64,000 nucleotides of DNA from Planctomycetaceae bacterium. GTDB lineage: Bacteria > Planctomycetota > Phycisphaerae > Phycisphaerales > SM1A02. Shown piece after piece: positions 24,713 to 35,139 of the stretch (position 1 is its first letter; the number at the start of each line of letters is the position of its first letter). The notes beneath the pieces were generated by a model. That model was not told the DNA's origin and searched no databases. It saw nothing but the letters and a program-made list of their open reading frames with translations. The stretch is from the NCBI GenBank assembly GCA_027490145.1, contig JAIXYQ010000002.1:1-64000 (forward strand). The letters are read 5' to 3'. A program made the translations under genes and the position numbers.

Positions 24713-25777
24713 ATGACCATGTCCCCACTTCCCGTTGCCGTGGTCGGTGCCGCTGGGTACAGCGGCGCCGAGCTCGTCGCCATGCTCGCCGCGCACCCGT
24801 CGGTGTCGATCGTCGGCGTCTACGGCTCGGGCTCGCGCTCGGGCGACCAGGAACTGTCCAGCGTGCACCCTCGGCTCCGTGGCGTGGCCGACCTGCCGAT
24901 CGAGGCTGCCGACCCGTCCGCGATCATCGCCTCGGGCGCCAAGGCTGTCTTTCTCTGCACCCCGCATGAAGCGAGCGAGGCCCTGGCCCCGACCCTGCTC
25001 GATGCGGGCCTCGTGGTGCTGGATCTCTCGGCATCGTTCCGCCTGCGCGACCCTGCGCTGTACCCGCTCCACTACGGGTTCGAGCACCGCCACCCGGACC
25101 TCTTGGCCCGTGCGGTCTATGGCCTTGTCGAACTCGAGCGCGGCGATCTGGCTGCGGCGGAACTCATCGCCGTCCCCGGCTGCTATCCGACCAGCGTCAT
25201 CCTTCCCGTGCGACCGTTGATCGATGCCCGCTTGGTCCTGCCCGGCCGCGTGATCGTCGACAGCAGCAGCGGCGTGAGCGGAGCCGGCCGGACGGCCGCG
25301 GTCAAGAGCCTGTTCTGCGAGGTCTCGATGCAGCCCTACGGCGTGCTCGCGCACCGGCACCAGCCTGAAATGGCCCAGGAAACCGGCGCCGATGTGCTCT
25401 TCACGCCTCATCTGGGCTGCTGGGACCGCGGGATCCTGTCCACGATCCACCTCGATCTCGCGCCAGGCGTCACCGTCAGCGCATGCTGGCAGGCCCTCGC
25501 CGATCGCTACGCCACGAGCGCGTTCGTCCGCGTGCTGCCGTCGGGCTCGTGGCCGAGCGTGGCAGGCGTCGAGCGAACCAACTTCTGCGACATCGGCATC
25601 GGGGGATGCGATCGCCGCGGCCATCTGGTCATCACCAGCGCCATCGACAACCTCGTCAAGGGCGCGGCGGGTCAGGCGCTGCAGTGCATGAACATCCGAT
25701 TCGGCTTCCCCGAGTCGATGGGCCTGGGGCTCTCGCGTCATGCTCCCGCCACCAACGCCGTCGGAGCGTGCCCGTGA
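24713..25777 (+). CDS. argC: N-acetyl-gamma-glutamyl-phosphate reductase
   Basis: Reduces N-acetylglutamyl phosphate with NADPH, step three of ornithine synthesis. The 354-residue protein begins with the dinucleotide fold AVVGAAGYSGAELV. The catalytic cysteine is in VPGCYPTSV near 155, and DSSSGVSGAGR and HRHQPEM complete the signature. The ATG at 24713 or the one at 24719 are both possible starts; a longer upstream reading is a shadow frame inside argR. The stop overlaps the argB GTG start as GTGA, so the two sequential enzymes are translationally coupled. Confidence 0.95.
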   Translation: MTMSPLPVAVVGAAGYSGAELVAMLAAHPSVSIVGVYGSGSRSGDQELSSVHPRLRGVADLPIEAADPSAIIASGAKAVFLCTPHEASEALAPTLLDAGLVVLDLSASFRLRDPALYPLHYGFEHRHPDLLARAVYGLVELERGDLAAAELIAVPGCYPTSVILPVRPLIDARLVLPGRVIVDSSSGVSGAGRTAAVKSLFCEVSMQPYGVLAHRHQPEMAQETGADVLFTPHLGCWDRGILSTIHLDLAPGVTVSACWQALADRYATSAFVRVLPSGSWPSVAGVERTNFCDIGIGGCDRRGHLVITSAIDNLVKGAAGQALQCMNIRFGFPESMGLGLSRHAPATNAVGACP

Positions 25778-26583
25778 GCGGGCCCTTCGTCATCAAGCTC
25801 GGCGGTGCGCTCATGGATGAGCCGGCCGCCCTCACGGCCATCTGCCGACAGGTCGCCGGCATGCATGCCGCGCAGCCCGGCTGCGTGGTCATCGTGCATG
25901 GCGGCGGCAAGGCCGTCGATCGCCAGCTTGCGGCGCTTGGCATGACGACCGAGCGGCGCGAAGGCATCCGGATCACGCCCCCCGAGCAGGTCCTGCAGAT
26001 CAGCGGCGTGCTGAGCGGCCAGGTCAATGCCCAACTCGTCGCCAGCATGATCGCGGCGGGTTCGTGTGCGTGCGGGCTTCGCCTTGCCGATGCCGGCCTG
26101 GCCACCTGTGCCCGGGCCACGCACCTGGGCTTCGATCCGGGCTGCGTCGGTTCCGTGACCGGCGGCGATCCGCGCGGGCTCCGGGCCCTGCTGACCGCCG
26201 GCGTGCTGCCGGTGATCAGCAGCATCGGCACGAGTGCCGCGGGCGAGCTGCTCAACGTCAATGCCGACGATGCCGCCGCGGCGGTGGCCTCGATCCTCGG
26301 CGCACGCGGACTCGTCTTCCTGACGGATGTCCCAGGTGTCCTCGATGCGGGGCGGTCCATCATCCCCGCGCTCGATGCCGCCGCGATCGACCGACTCGTC
26401 CACGACGGCACGATCCGCGGCGGCATGATTCCCAAGGTGCGCGGCGCCCTGGAGACCGCCGCCGCCACGGGCGTTGCAGTCACGATCGCCGGCTGGACCG
26501 ACCCCGCCAACCTCTCGAACCTGCTCACCGGCGGCGTCGCCGGAACCCGCATCACCGCACCCTCCACGGTGTCCTGCCCATGA
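25774..26583 (+). CDS. argB: Acetylglutamate kinase
   Basis: Phosphorylates N-acetylglutamate, step two of the pathway and often the arginine feedback point. The 269 residues from GTG 25774 have FVIKLGGALMDE at the N-terminus, VIVHGGGKAVDRQ near 44, LNVNADDAAAAVASIL near 160 and GGMIPKVRGALETA near 215. This is the compact form without the long N-terminal helix typical of strongly arginine-inhibited enzymes, so feedback control is uncertain. GTG 25768 is an alternative start. It overlaps argC (GTGA) and argF (ATGA). Confidence 0.95.
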   Translation: MSGPFVIKLGGALMDEPAALTAICRQVAGMHAAQPGCVVIVHGGGKAVDRQLAALGMTTERREGIRITPPEQVLQISGVLSGQVNAQLVASMIAAGSCACGLRLADAGLATCARATHLGFDPGCVGSVTGGDPRGLRALLTAGVLPVISSIGTSAAGELLNVNADDAAAAVASILGARGLVFLTDVPGVLDAGRSIIPALDAAAIDRLVHDGTIRGGMIPKVRGALETAAATGVAVTIAGWTDPANLSNLLTGGVAGTRITAPSTVSCP

Positions 26584-27605
26584 CCGCATTCGCCTCCAGC
26601 ACCCCACCTGCACGAACCCGGTCCAAGGCAACGCCCCGCCCCGTGGCCACGAACCACCTGACCTGCGTGCACGACCTGGCCCAGCACGAGGTCCACGGGC
26701 TGCTCGCGCTCGCCGCGCGCATCAAGCGCGATCCTGCACCATGGTCCGACGCGTTCCGCGGTTTGGCGCTCGCGCTCGCCTTCGAGAAGCCCTCGCTGCG
26801 CACGCGCGCGTCCTTCGAGGTTGGGTTCCAGCTCATGGGCGGCAGCGTGGTCTTCATGGACCAGCGCGACTCGCCGATCGGCCAGCGCGAAGCCCTGTGT
26901 GACTGGGCCCGCAGCATGGAGCGCTGGTTCGATGCGCTGGTGGTGCGCACGATGTCCCACCGAACCGTGGAGGCACTCACCGCGTGGTCATCGATCCCCG
27001 TGGTCAACGCCCTGAGCGACCTCCATCACCCCTGCCAGGCCATGGCCGATCTCCTGACCCTGGCCGAGCGCTTCGGCTCACCGTCGACGCCCCACGTGGC
27101 CTGGGTGGGCGATGGCAACAACGTCTGCCACTCGCTGATGGAGGCGATCGCCTCGGTCGGCGGCAGGCTCACGGTCATCACGCCGGCCGGGTTCGGCCCG
27201 TCGATCGACATCGTGCGTTCGGTGCAGGCCCGCTGCATGCGCACGGGCGGATCGATCCGGTTCACGAACGATCCCGATGCCGTCGCCGGCGCGAACGCCA
27301 TCTACACGGACACCTGGATCAGCATGGGGGAAGCCGATGCGGAACCCAAGCGCGCCGCACTCCGCCCGTACCAGGTGCATGCCGGGCTGATGGCCAAGGC
27401 GGCGCCGGGAGCAGCCTTCATGCACTGCCTGCCCGCGCACCGCGGCGAGGAAGTCACCGACGACGTGATCGATGCGCCCACGTCCGTGGTCTTCGACCAA
27501 GCCGAGAACCGCATGCACGTGCAGTGCGCGATCCTGCTGGCCCTCCTTCGCCCCGACCTCGTCGAACTGCCGACGACCTTCGTTCCCGGCGACTTCGCCG
27601 CCTGA
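26580..27605 (+). CDS. argF: Ornithine carbamoyltransferase
   Basis: Makes citrulline from ornithine and carbamoyl phosphate. The 341 residues have the carbamoyl-phosphate loop as SLRTRAS (usual STRTR), HHPCQAMADL for the second loop, and DTWISMGEA plus HCLPAHRGEEV for ornithine binding and the catalytic cysteine. The HCLPAHR form argues for ornithine and not acetylornithine as substrate. An N-terminal Ser/Thr/Arg-rich extension of about 27 residues is present. It overlaps the argB stop as ATGA. The Ser-Leu-Arg-Thr-Arg change from the canonical second residue is tolerated in some family members. Confidence 0.94.
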   Translation: MTAFASSTPPARTRSKATPRPVATNHLTCVHDLAQHEVHGLLALAARIKRDPAPWSDAFRGLALALAFEKPSLRTRASFEVGFQLMGGSVVFMDQRDSPIGQREALCDWARSMERWFDALVVRTMSHRTVEALTAWSSIPVVNALSDLHHPCQAMADLLTLAERFGSPSTPHVAWVGDGNNVCHSLMEAIASVGGRLTVITPAGFGPSIDIVRSVQARCMRTGGSIRFTNDPDAVAGANAIYTDTWISMGEADAEPKRAALRPYQVHAGLMAKAAPGAAFMHCLPAHRGEEVTDDVIDAPTSVVFDQAENRMHVQCAILLALLRPDLVELPTTFVPGDFAA

Positions 27606-27663
27606 ACCGATTCCCAACAACCCACCCCGCTCGCCCCGTACCGTTCCAACGAAAGCACACACC

Positions 27664-28895
27664 ATGCCCACCTCACCCACCAAGATCGCCGTCGCCTACT
27701 CCGGTGGCCTCGACACCAGCTGCATCATTCCCTGGCTCCGCGAGCACTACGACGCCGACGTCGTCGCCGTGGTGGCCGACGTCGGCCAGGGCGACCGTGA
27801 ACTCGACGGCATCGAGCAGAAGGCGCGCTCGACCGGTGCGTGCGAGTGCGTGGTCATGGACCTCAAGCAGGAGTTCCTCGAGGAATTCGCGTTCCCCATG
27901 GCGATCATGGGCTCGGTCTACGAGGGGCGCTACCTCATGGGCACGAGCATCGCCCGTCCCTGCATCGCGCGCGCACAGGTCACGGCTGCGCTGCAGACCG
28001 GCTGCGATGCGCTCGCCCACGGCTGCACGGGCAAGGGCAACGACCAGGTCCGCTTCGAGAGCACCTACGCGGCGCTCGCGCCCCAGCTCTCCGTGATCGC
28101 ACCGTGGCGCCTGCCGACGTGGAACCTGCGCTCGCGCGAAGCCATGCTCGACTACCTCGCCGAGCGCAACATCCCCTGCGCGGCGAGCAAGGAAAAGCTC
28201 TACTCGCGCGATGCCAACCTCTGGCACATCTCGCACGAGGGCGGTGATCTCGAGGATCCGTGGAAGGCGCCGCCGGACGACGTCTGGATGCTCACCGCGA
28301 GCCCTGCTCAGGCCCCCGACCAGCACCAGGACGTGACGATCTCTTTCAAGGGCGGATTCCCCACCGCGGTCGATGGCCGATCGATGGACAGCGTCAGCAT
28401 CATGAACACGCTCAACGCCATCGCCGGCCGCCACGGCGTCGGCCGCATCGACCTCGTCGAGAACCGCCTGGTCGGCATGAAGAGCCGCGGCGCCTACGAA
28501 ACCCCGGGCGGGACCATCCTGATGGAGGCGCTGCGCGGCCTCGAGCAGCTCGTGCTCGACCGCGACACCCTGCACTGGAAGCAGCGCCTGGCGCTCGAGT
28601 TCGGCGACCACGTCTACAACGGCACCTGGTTCACACCGGTGCGCGCAGCCATGTGGGCCGCCGCGCAGTCCGTGGCCCAGGTCATGGATGGCGACGTCGT
28701 CGTGCGCTGCTTCAAGGGAACCGCCTCGGCGGTCCGTCGTCGCAGCCCCAACAGCCTGTTCAGCCAGAACTTCGCGACCTTCGGCCAGGACGAGGTCTAC
28801 GACCACAAGGATGCCGACGGGTTCATCCGCCTGTTCAGCCTCCCGTCGCGCATCCGCGCGCTGAAGCAGAACGTCGCCACGCAGGATCTCGCCCG

Positions 28896-28899
<4 letters not shown>
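27664..28899 (+). CDS. argG: Argininosuccinate synthase
   Basis: ATP-dependent ligation of citrulline and aspartate. The 411-residue protein has the ATP pyrophosphatase loop AYSGGLDTS near 10, HGCTGKGNDQVRFE near 119 and the SPxxAPD-type block near 216. The gap to argF is 58 bases, with no strong ribosome site and a TACCGT hexamer at about 27637 that may act as an internal start. Its stop overlaps argHA as ATGA, so synthase and lyase are coupled. Confidence 0.96.
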
Positions 28900-30782
<1,883 letters not shown>

Positions 30783-30846
30783 TGCCAGCGGGCCAACCCC
30801 GGGTGCGACCATGCCGCGTCGCGCACCGATGAACCAGGAGCCAACG

Positions 30847-32046
30847 ATGAGTGCCACCGCAACCGTCCACCGCACCGCGATCGCGGCCGACCTGCCGCTT
30901 CCCAGGGGCTTTGCCTGCGCGGGCATCGCTGCGGGCATCAAGTCGTCCGGGGCACCCGACCTGGCCCTGCTCGTCTGCGAGCAGGGAGCGGTCGCCGCCG
31001 CCATGTTCACGCGCAACCTCGTGGCCGCCGCGCCGATCCAGGCCTCGCGCACGAATCTCGCGCGCAGTCGCGGTCACTGCACCGCGCTCCTGGTGAACTC
31101 CGGCTGCGCCAACGCCGCAACCGGGCCGCAAGGCATGGCCCGCTGCCAGGACACGATCGACGCCGTCGCCGCCATGCTCGGGTGCGCCCCCGACGCGGTC
31201 CTGGTGAACTCGACGGGAGTCATCGGTGTGCAGTTGCCCAGCGATCGAATCGTGGCGGCGCTCCCCGCGCTGCGCGCCGGGCTGACGCCCGAGTCCTGCG
31301 GCCCGTTCGCCACGGCGATCATGACCACCGATACGCGGGCCAAGGCCTGCACCAGGACGGTCGGCTCGGTGCGCGTGACCGGCGTGGCCAAGGGTGCCGG
31401 CATGATCCACCCCGACATGGCCACCATGATCGTGGCCATCACCACCGATGCCGCCGTCGATGCCCCCACGCTCGATCGCATCCTGCGCCGCAGCGTCGAG
31501 CGGAGCTTCCACCGCATCAGCGTCGATGGCGACACCAGCACCAACGACAGCGTCTTCGCCCTGGCGAGCGGACAGGCCGGCCCCTGCGATGAAGCGCTCC
31601 TGCAGGGCGCCTTCGACGAGGTCTGCACCGACCTCGCGCTCAAGGTCGTGCAGGACGGCGAAGGCTTCGAGCGCGGCATCAAGGTCAGCGTCAGCGGCGC
31701 CGCCACGCCGTCGGCTGCCCTCCAGGTCGCCCGGACCGTGGCCATGAGCCTGCTCGTTCGAACTGCCGTCACCGGTGGCGATCCCAACTGGGGCCGCATC
31801 CTCGCTGCGGCCGGCCGGGCTGGAGTGCACTTCGACGTCGATGACCTGAAGGTCGGAGCCAACGGCGTCCCGCTGTTCGAGGCTGGCGCCCCGGCCGACA
31901 GCCCGTTGGCTGACCGCCGTGCTGCCTTCACGTCCGACGTCGTTCACATCACGATCGATCTGGGCCAGGGCTCCTGCAGCGACGTCTTCCACAGCTGTGG
32001 CCTGACCAAGCGCTACGTCGACATCAACGCGGACTACACCACCTGA
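30847..32046 (+). CDS. argJ: Bifunctional ornithine acetyltransferase / N-acetylglutamate synthase
   Basis: Transfers acetyl from acetylornithine to glutamate and recycles acetyl groups. The 399-residue protein shows the self-cleavage site MIHPDMATMIVA, with the nucleophilic threonine of the new N-terminus. It also has LLVNSGCANAATG near 78, GDTSTND near 222 and GGDPNWGRI near 310. ATG 30847 is chosen because AGGAG lies 6 bases before it; the upstream in-frame Met overlaps argHA. With an acetyltransferase in argHA, two sources of acetylglutamate are encoded. Its end overlaps the convergent minus-strand gene by 13 bases. No argD is in the window. Confidence 0.95.
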   Translation: MSATATVHRTAIAADLPLPRGFACAGIAAGIKSSGAPDLALLVCEQGAVAAAMFTRNLVAAAPIQASRTNLARSRGHCTALLVNSGCANAATGPQGMARCQDTIDAVAAMLGCAPDAVLVNSTGVIGVQLPSDRIVAALPALRAGLTPESCGPFATAIMTTDTRAKACTRTVGSVRVTGVAKGAGMIHPDMATMIVAITTDAAVDAPTLDRILRRSVERSFHRISVDGDTSTNDSVFALASGQAGPCDEALLQGAFDEVCTDLALKVVQDGEGFERGIKVSVSGAATPSAALQVARTVAMSLLVRTAVTGGDPNWGRILAAAGRAGVHFDVDDLKVGANGVPLFEAGAPADSPLADRRAAFTSDVVHITIDLGQGSCSDVFHSCGLTKRYVDINADYTT

Positions 32047-32543
32047 GCGCGCGCACGCAACACGCGCAGCGAGGCCTTCCAGGGTTCCGGCACGATGGGC
32101 AGCATGGCTTCAGCCACCGGATCCAGCTCCTGCGCCGGGCGGGAACTGCGCCACACGCCGTGCTCGTGGAACGCGAGCGCCACCATGGCGACGTAGCGGA
32201 CGACTCCAGCCACCCGCACCCGAGGCGGCCACTCCGCACGAACGGGTCCGTCGGGCCCATGACGCTCGGCATCGATGCGCTCGAGTGCTTCCAGGCAACC
32301 GGGTTGCGGCAACGCGTCGAGCACGTCACTGAGCAACGCACCGGCATCCTCACTCGCCAGCCACGTGCGCACCAGCAGGTCGGACGGCAGTCGTTCACCA
32401 AGCAACGCCGCATAGAGCGCCAGGCACGAGGGCCCCTCCTGCTGGGCACCGTGCGGGGCATGAGGTGGCGCATCGTGACCGGGCCCAGCGGCATCCGAAC
32501 GCTCCCGATCGCGCGATTCAGGTTCAGGACCGGACGCACTCAT
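32034..32543 (-). CDS. Unknown protein coupled to ECF-like sigma factor
   Basis: 169 residues, family not recognised. The first 45 residues are polar and His/Pro/Ser-rich (no membrane helix or signal peptide), and then a compact helical domain follows (LALYAALLGERLPSDLLVRTWLASEDAGALLSDVLDAL). ATG 32543 overlaps the sigma factor stop as ATGA, so it is co-translated and may be a cytosolic partner or modulator, but no anti-sigma zinc motif is visible. The stop lies inside the 3' end of convergent argJ. Confidence 0.55.
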   Translation of the reverse strand: MSASGPEPESRDRERSDAAGPGHDAPPHAPHGAQQEGPSCLALYAALLGERLPSDLLVRTWLASEDAGALLSDVLDALPQPGCLEALERIDAERHGPDGPVRAEWPPRVRVAGVVRYVAMVALAFHEHGVWRSSRPAQELDPVAEAMLPIVPEPWKASLRVLRARAQVV

Positions 32544-33214
32544 GGCTTGAGATGCGAGAGCAGTGCGACGAGTTCCTGCTCGAAGTCGGCCTCGGCGACC
32601 CGCTCGGCCGAGAGCACGCCACGCAGGGCGTCCAGCACGAGGCCCCTGACGCGCGCGGTGACGTGACGCGCAGAATCGACAGGAATGCCCAGCGGCGGAG
32701 CACACTGTGCGTAGGGCTTGCCATGGACTGCGTGCTCGATGAACAGCATCCACTCGCTTCCACGCCCCTGCGACTCGAGCAATCGTTGCGCGGCATCCGA
32801 TGCGGAACGGATCAAGGAGGCGGAGTACGCACGCTCGAAGGCGGCTTGGGCGTTGTCCGATTCAGCGAGGTCGGCGAGCGCATCATCGCCGGCGCCGTCA
32901 CGGCGACGCTCGGCCCTGATGCGGTTCATGAGTTCAAAGCGCGCCGCAGTCCGCAGCCACAGGCGGAACGGTCGTTCGGAACGCTGCCAACCATCCAGAA
33001 AGCCCGGATCGAGGATCCGGGCGCACAGGTCCTGGACCACGTCCTCGACGTCCAATCGTGCACCAAAAGTGTGCAGATAGCGAAGCAACGGATCTCGATA
33101 GATGGCCGTTAGGCTTGCTGCCAGTTCACGACGTTGGTCCGGGGAGCCATCGCGCGCCACGGCCAGCCACGAGCGGGCTGACGGGGGGAACGAATCAGTC
33201 ACGGGCGTCGGCAT
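32540..33214 (-). CDS. ECF-like RNA polymerase sigma factor
   Basis: 224 residues with sigma-70 family region 2 (about 35-105; LLRYLHTFGARLDVEDVVQDLCARIL is the core-binding and -10 part). A spacer of about 40 residues follows. The putative region 4 helix-turn-helix is GKPYAQCAPPLGIPVDSARHVTARVRGLVLDAL (about 160-192). The HTH is not canonical: it has Pro and Cys where most ECFs have acidic/Leu residues, so promoter specificity is uncertain. The ATG sits 6 bases after TAGGAT, suggesting a leaderless transcript. The only coupled gene is the unknown downstream one; no target promoter is evident. Confidence 0.75.
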   Translation of the reverse strand: MPTPVTDSFPPSARSWLAVARDGSPDQRRELAASLTAIYRDPLLRYLHTFGARLDVEDVVQDLCARILDPGFLDGWQRSERPFRLWLRTAARFELMNRIRAERRRDGAGDDALADLAESDNAQAAFERAYSASLIRSASDAAQRLLESQGRGSEWMLFIEHAVHGKPYAQCAPPLGIPVDSARHVTARVRGLVLDALRGVLSAERVAEADFEQELVALLSHLKP

Positions 33215-33220
33215 GAAAGG

Positions 33221-33283
33221 ATCCTAGGTTCAACGACCAAGATCCGGGGATGTGACGGCCACCTACTGATTCTTCGAAAGAAT
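33221..33283 (-). promoter_or_regulatory. Sigma-factor gene promoter region with AT-rich palindrome
   Basis: TAGGAT on the minus strand (plus 33221-33226) ends 6 bases before the ATG. About 43 bases further upstream is the palindrome ATTCTTCGAAAGAAT (33269-33283), conspicuous in GC-rich DNA and placed where an activator or repressor could bind. Confidence 0.4.
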
Positions 33284-33329
33284 TCGCGGGACTGGCCGAC
33301 GCCGACGCGCCGTAAGACTCTCTCTTCGG

Positions 33330-33355
33330 GTCGGCAGCTTTCCGGGGCTGCCGAC
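33330..33355. repeat. Intergenic hairpin downstream of pheS
   Basis: GTCGGCAGC (33330-33338) and GCTGCCGAC (33347-33355) form a perfect 9-bp stem with an 8-base loop. There is no T-run on either side, so it is not a clear terminator. The pheS to sigma-gene gap (33215-33413) holds no gene. Confidence 0.4.
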
Positions 33356-33413
33356 GCCGGTTCAACAGGTCGTTCAACACCACCGCGCCCGCCGGCGCCG
33401 TCGCACCGCCGGT

Positions 33414-34406
33414 TCAGAACTGCCGTAGGAACCTGGCGTCGTTCTCGAACAGCCAGCGGATGTCGCTGATGCCGTAGCGGCGCATGCAAATGCGCTCCAC
33501 GCCCAGCCCAAACGCGAATCCACTCCAGTGTTCAGGGTCGATCCCCACGGCGGCGAACACCGCCGGGTCCACCATGCCGCATCCGCCGATCTCGACCCAC
33601 TGCCGCTGACCTCGAACGTGCATCATGATGTCCACCTCGGCGCTGGGCTCGGTGAACGGAAAGAAGCTCGGTCGCATCCGCACCTCGGCATCGGCCCCGA
33701 AGTATGCGCGCGCGAACTGGATCAGCGTCGTCTTCAGGTCCGCCATGCTCACGTGGCGATCCACGTACAGGCCTTCGACCTGGTGGAACATGCTGTAGTG
33801 CGTGGCGTCGTGGGTGTCGGGGCGGTACACGCGACCAACCGCGCACACCTTCAGCGGGGGCGCGGTGGTCTCCATCGCGCGGATCTGCACGGTGCTCGTC
33901 TGCGTGCGCAGCAGTCGGAGCGCTCCGCCCTGCGCACCCATGTAGAAGTTGTCCGTGGGCTCGCGTGCGGGGTGCCCATCGGGAATGTTGAGCGCATTGA
34001 AATTGTGCCACTCGTCCTCGACCTCGGGCCCCTCGACCACGCTGAAGCCCATGCGACCGAAGACATCGACGATCCCGTCGATGGTCCGGGTCAGGACGTG
34101 CTGCCGTCCTCCTCCGCACGGTGCGCCGGGTTCGGTGACGTCGACCATCGGCCCCGCCGGGCGAGCTCCGACCACCGACTTGCGCTCGGTGAAGGCTGCT
34201 TCAAGCACTGCCTTGAGTTCGTTGAGCCGCTTGCCCGCCGCCGGCTTCTCCGGGCCCGACAAGGCCTTGAGCGAAGCCATTGCATCCTTCAGGCGACCCG
34301 ATGCACCGAGCCACTGCACGCGCCACGACTCGAGTGCTGCGGGCGTGTCGCTGGCGTGCAGTGCACGCAGGGCCTCGGCCTGGAGGGAGTCGAGCTCGGC
34401 GATCAT
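33414..34406 (-). CDS. pheS: Phenylalanyl-tRNA synthetase alpha subunit
   Basis: The catalytic alpha subunit of the alpha2-beta2 enzyme. The 330-residue protein has an N-terminal coiled-coil tRNA arm (1-85) and class II motifs, including VEGPEVEDEWHNFNALNIP, TQTSTVQIRAM, RVYRPDTHDATHYSMFHQVEGL and GFAFGLGVERICMRRYGISDIR. Length and motifs are standard. pheT does not follow: downstream lies a gene-free gap and then the sigma factor. A TAGCCT hexamer 9 bases before the ATG may be its own -10, since a stable hairpin separates it from rplQ. Confidence 0.96.
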   Translation of the reverse strand: MIAELDSLQAEALRALHASDTPAALESWRVQWLGASGRLKDAMASLKALSGPEKPAAGKRLNELKAVLEAAFTERKSVVGARPAGPMVDVTEPGAPCGGGRQHVLTRTIDGIVDVFGRMGFSVVEGPEVEDEWHNFNALNIPDGHPAREPTDNFYMGAQGGALRLLRTQTSTVQIRAMETTAPPLKVCAVGRVYRPDTHDATHYSMFHQVEGLYVDRHVSMADLKTTLIQFARAYFGADAEVRMRPSFFPFTEPSAEVDIMMHVRGQRQWVEIGGCGMVDPAVFAAVGIDPEHWSGFAFGLGVERICMRRYGISDIRWLFENDARFLRQF

Positions 34407-34415
34407 GATGGTTCG

Positions 34416-34421
34416 AGGCTA
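34416..34421 (-). promoter_or_regulatory. -10-like element before pheS
   Basis: TAGCCT on the minus strand (plus 34416-34421) is 9 bases before the ATG. No clear -35. It implies that pheS can be transcribed apart from the ribosomal operon. Confidence 0.35.
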
Positions 34422-34468
34422 CACCAAGGCCGCCCGGCCGCGGCGTTCACGGCACCCCCACAACGACA

Positions 34469-34493
34469 GCGACCTGGCTGTTCGCCAGGTCGC
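34469..34493 (-). terminator. Stem-loop at the end of the ribosomal operon
   Basis: A perfect 10-bp stem (GCGACCTGGC / GCCAGGTCGC) with a 5-base loop lies 26 bases after the rplQ stop, inside the gap before pheS. A weak T/G-rich stretch follows on the minus strand. It is a likely terminator or 3' stabilising structure for the long operon. Confidence 0.5.
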
Positions 34494-34518
34494 CGTGGAT
34501 GATCATGGTCAGCGCCAC

Positions 34519-35112
34519 TCAGGCCGCAGCCGGCTTGGCCTTGCGGCGCGCAGCTGCGAACTTGGTGCGGTTGTCGGCCTTCTCGCGGCGACGGCTGGCT
34601 GCACCGGACACCTGCGAACCGCTCTCGCGGCCGACGAGCTGGAGCAGGACCAGGTCGCTGGCATCACCCTGACGGTGCTTGCCCAGGCGCACGATGCGGG
34701 TGTAACCGCCGGCGCGACCTTCAAAGAGCGGCGCGACGCGCTTGATCAGGTGCTCGACCAGGCGCGGACCGCGCTTGATCTCACCGGTCGACTCGTCGAA
34801 CACGATCTCGTCTTCCTTGGGGAGATCCCAGAAGTCGCTCGTGAGCTTCTGCTGGTTCTTGACCTGCCCGTCGGCGATCCAACGGAAGACGTTGCGGTCG
34901 GTGAGGCGCGAGTTGAGCGTGCGACGCGCCGCGAGCGAACGCTTGCGTGCGGTCGTGATGAGCTTCTCGACGAACGGCTGGACGGCCTTGGCCTTGGCCA
35001 CGGTGGTCTCGATCTGGCCGTGCTCGAAGAGGCCGGCGGCGAGGTTGCGCAGCATGGCTCGGCGGTGGTCCGCCTTGATGCTCAGCTGCTTTCCAGAAAC
35101 GCGGTGACGCAT
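34519..35112 (-). CDS. rplQ: 50S ribosomal protein L17, enlarged
   Basis: L17 sits at the polypeptide exit side of the 50S subunit. The core is clear (MRHRVSGKQLSIKADHRRAMLRNLAAGL at the start; LFEGRAGGYTRIVRLGKHRQGDASDL near 127-152). At 197 residues it is much longer than the usual 120. An acidic insertion of about 28 residues (near 80-112, KNQQKLTSDFWDLPKEDEIV) splits the core, and a basic alanine/lysine tail of about 35 residues ends it. It is the last gene of the alpha part of the operon, after rpoA. Confidence 0.95.
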   Translation of the reverse strand: MRHRVSGKQLSIKADHRRAMLRNLAAGLFEHGQIETTVAKAKAVQPFVEKLITTARKRSLAARRTLNSRLTDRNVFRWIADGQVKNQQKLTSDFWDLPKEDEIVFDESTGEIKRGPRLVEHLIKRVAPLFEGRAGGYTRIVRLGKHRQGDASDLVLLQLVGRESGSQVSGAASRRREKADNRTKFAAARRKAKPAAA

Positions 35113-35139
35113 GATGACTCCTTGGTGGTGTGCTGTGGC

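Noticed and set aside
33330-33355. Terminator for pheS
   Set aside because: The stem is good but no T-run follows on the minus strand, so I list it only as a hairpin.
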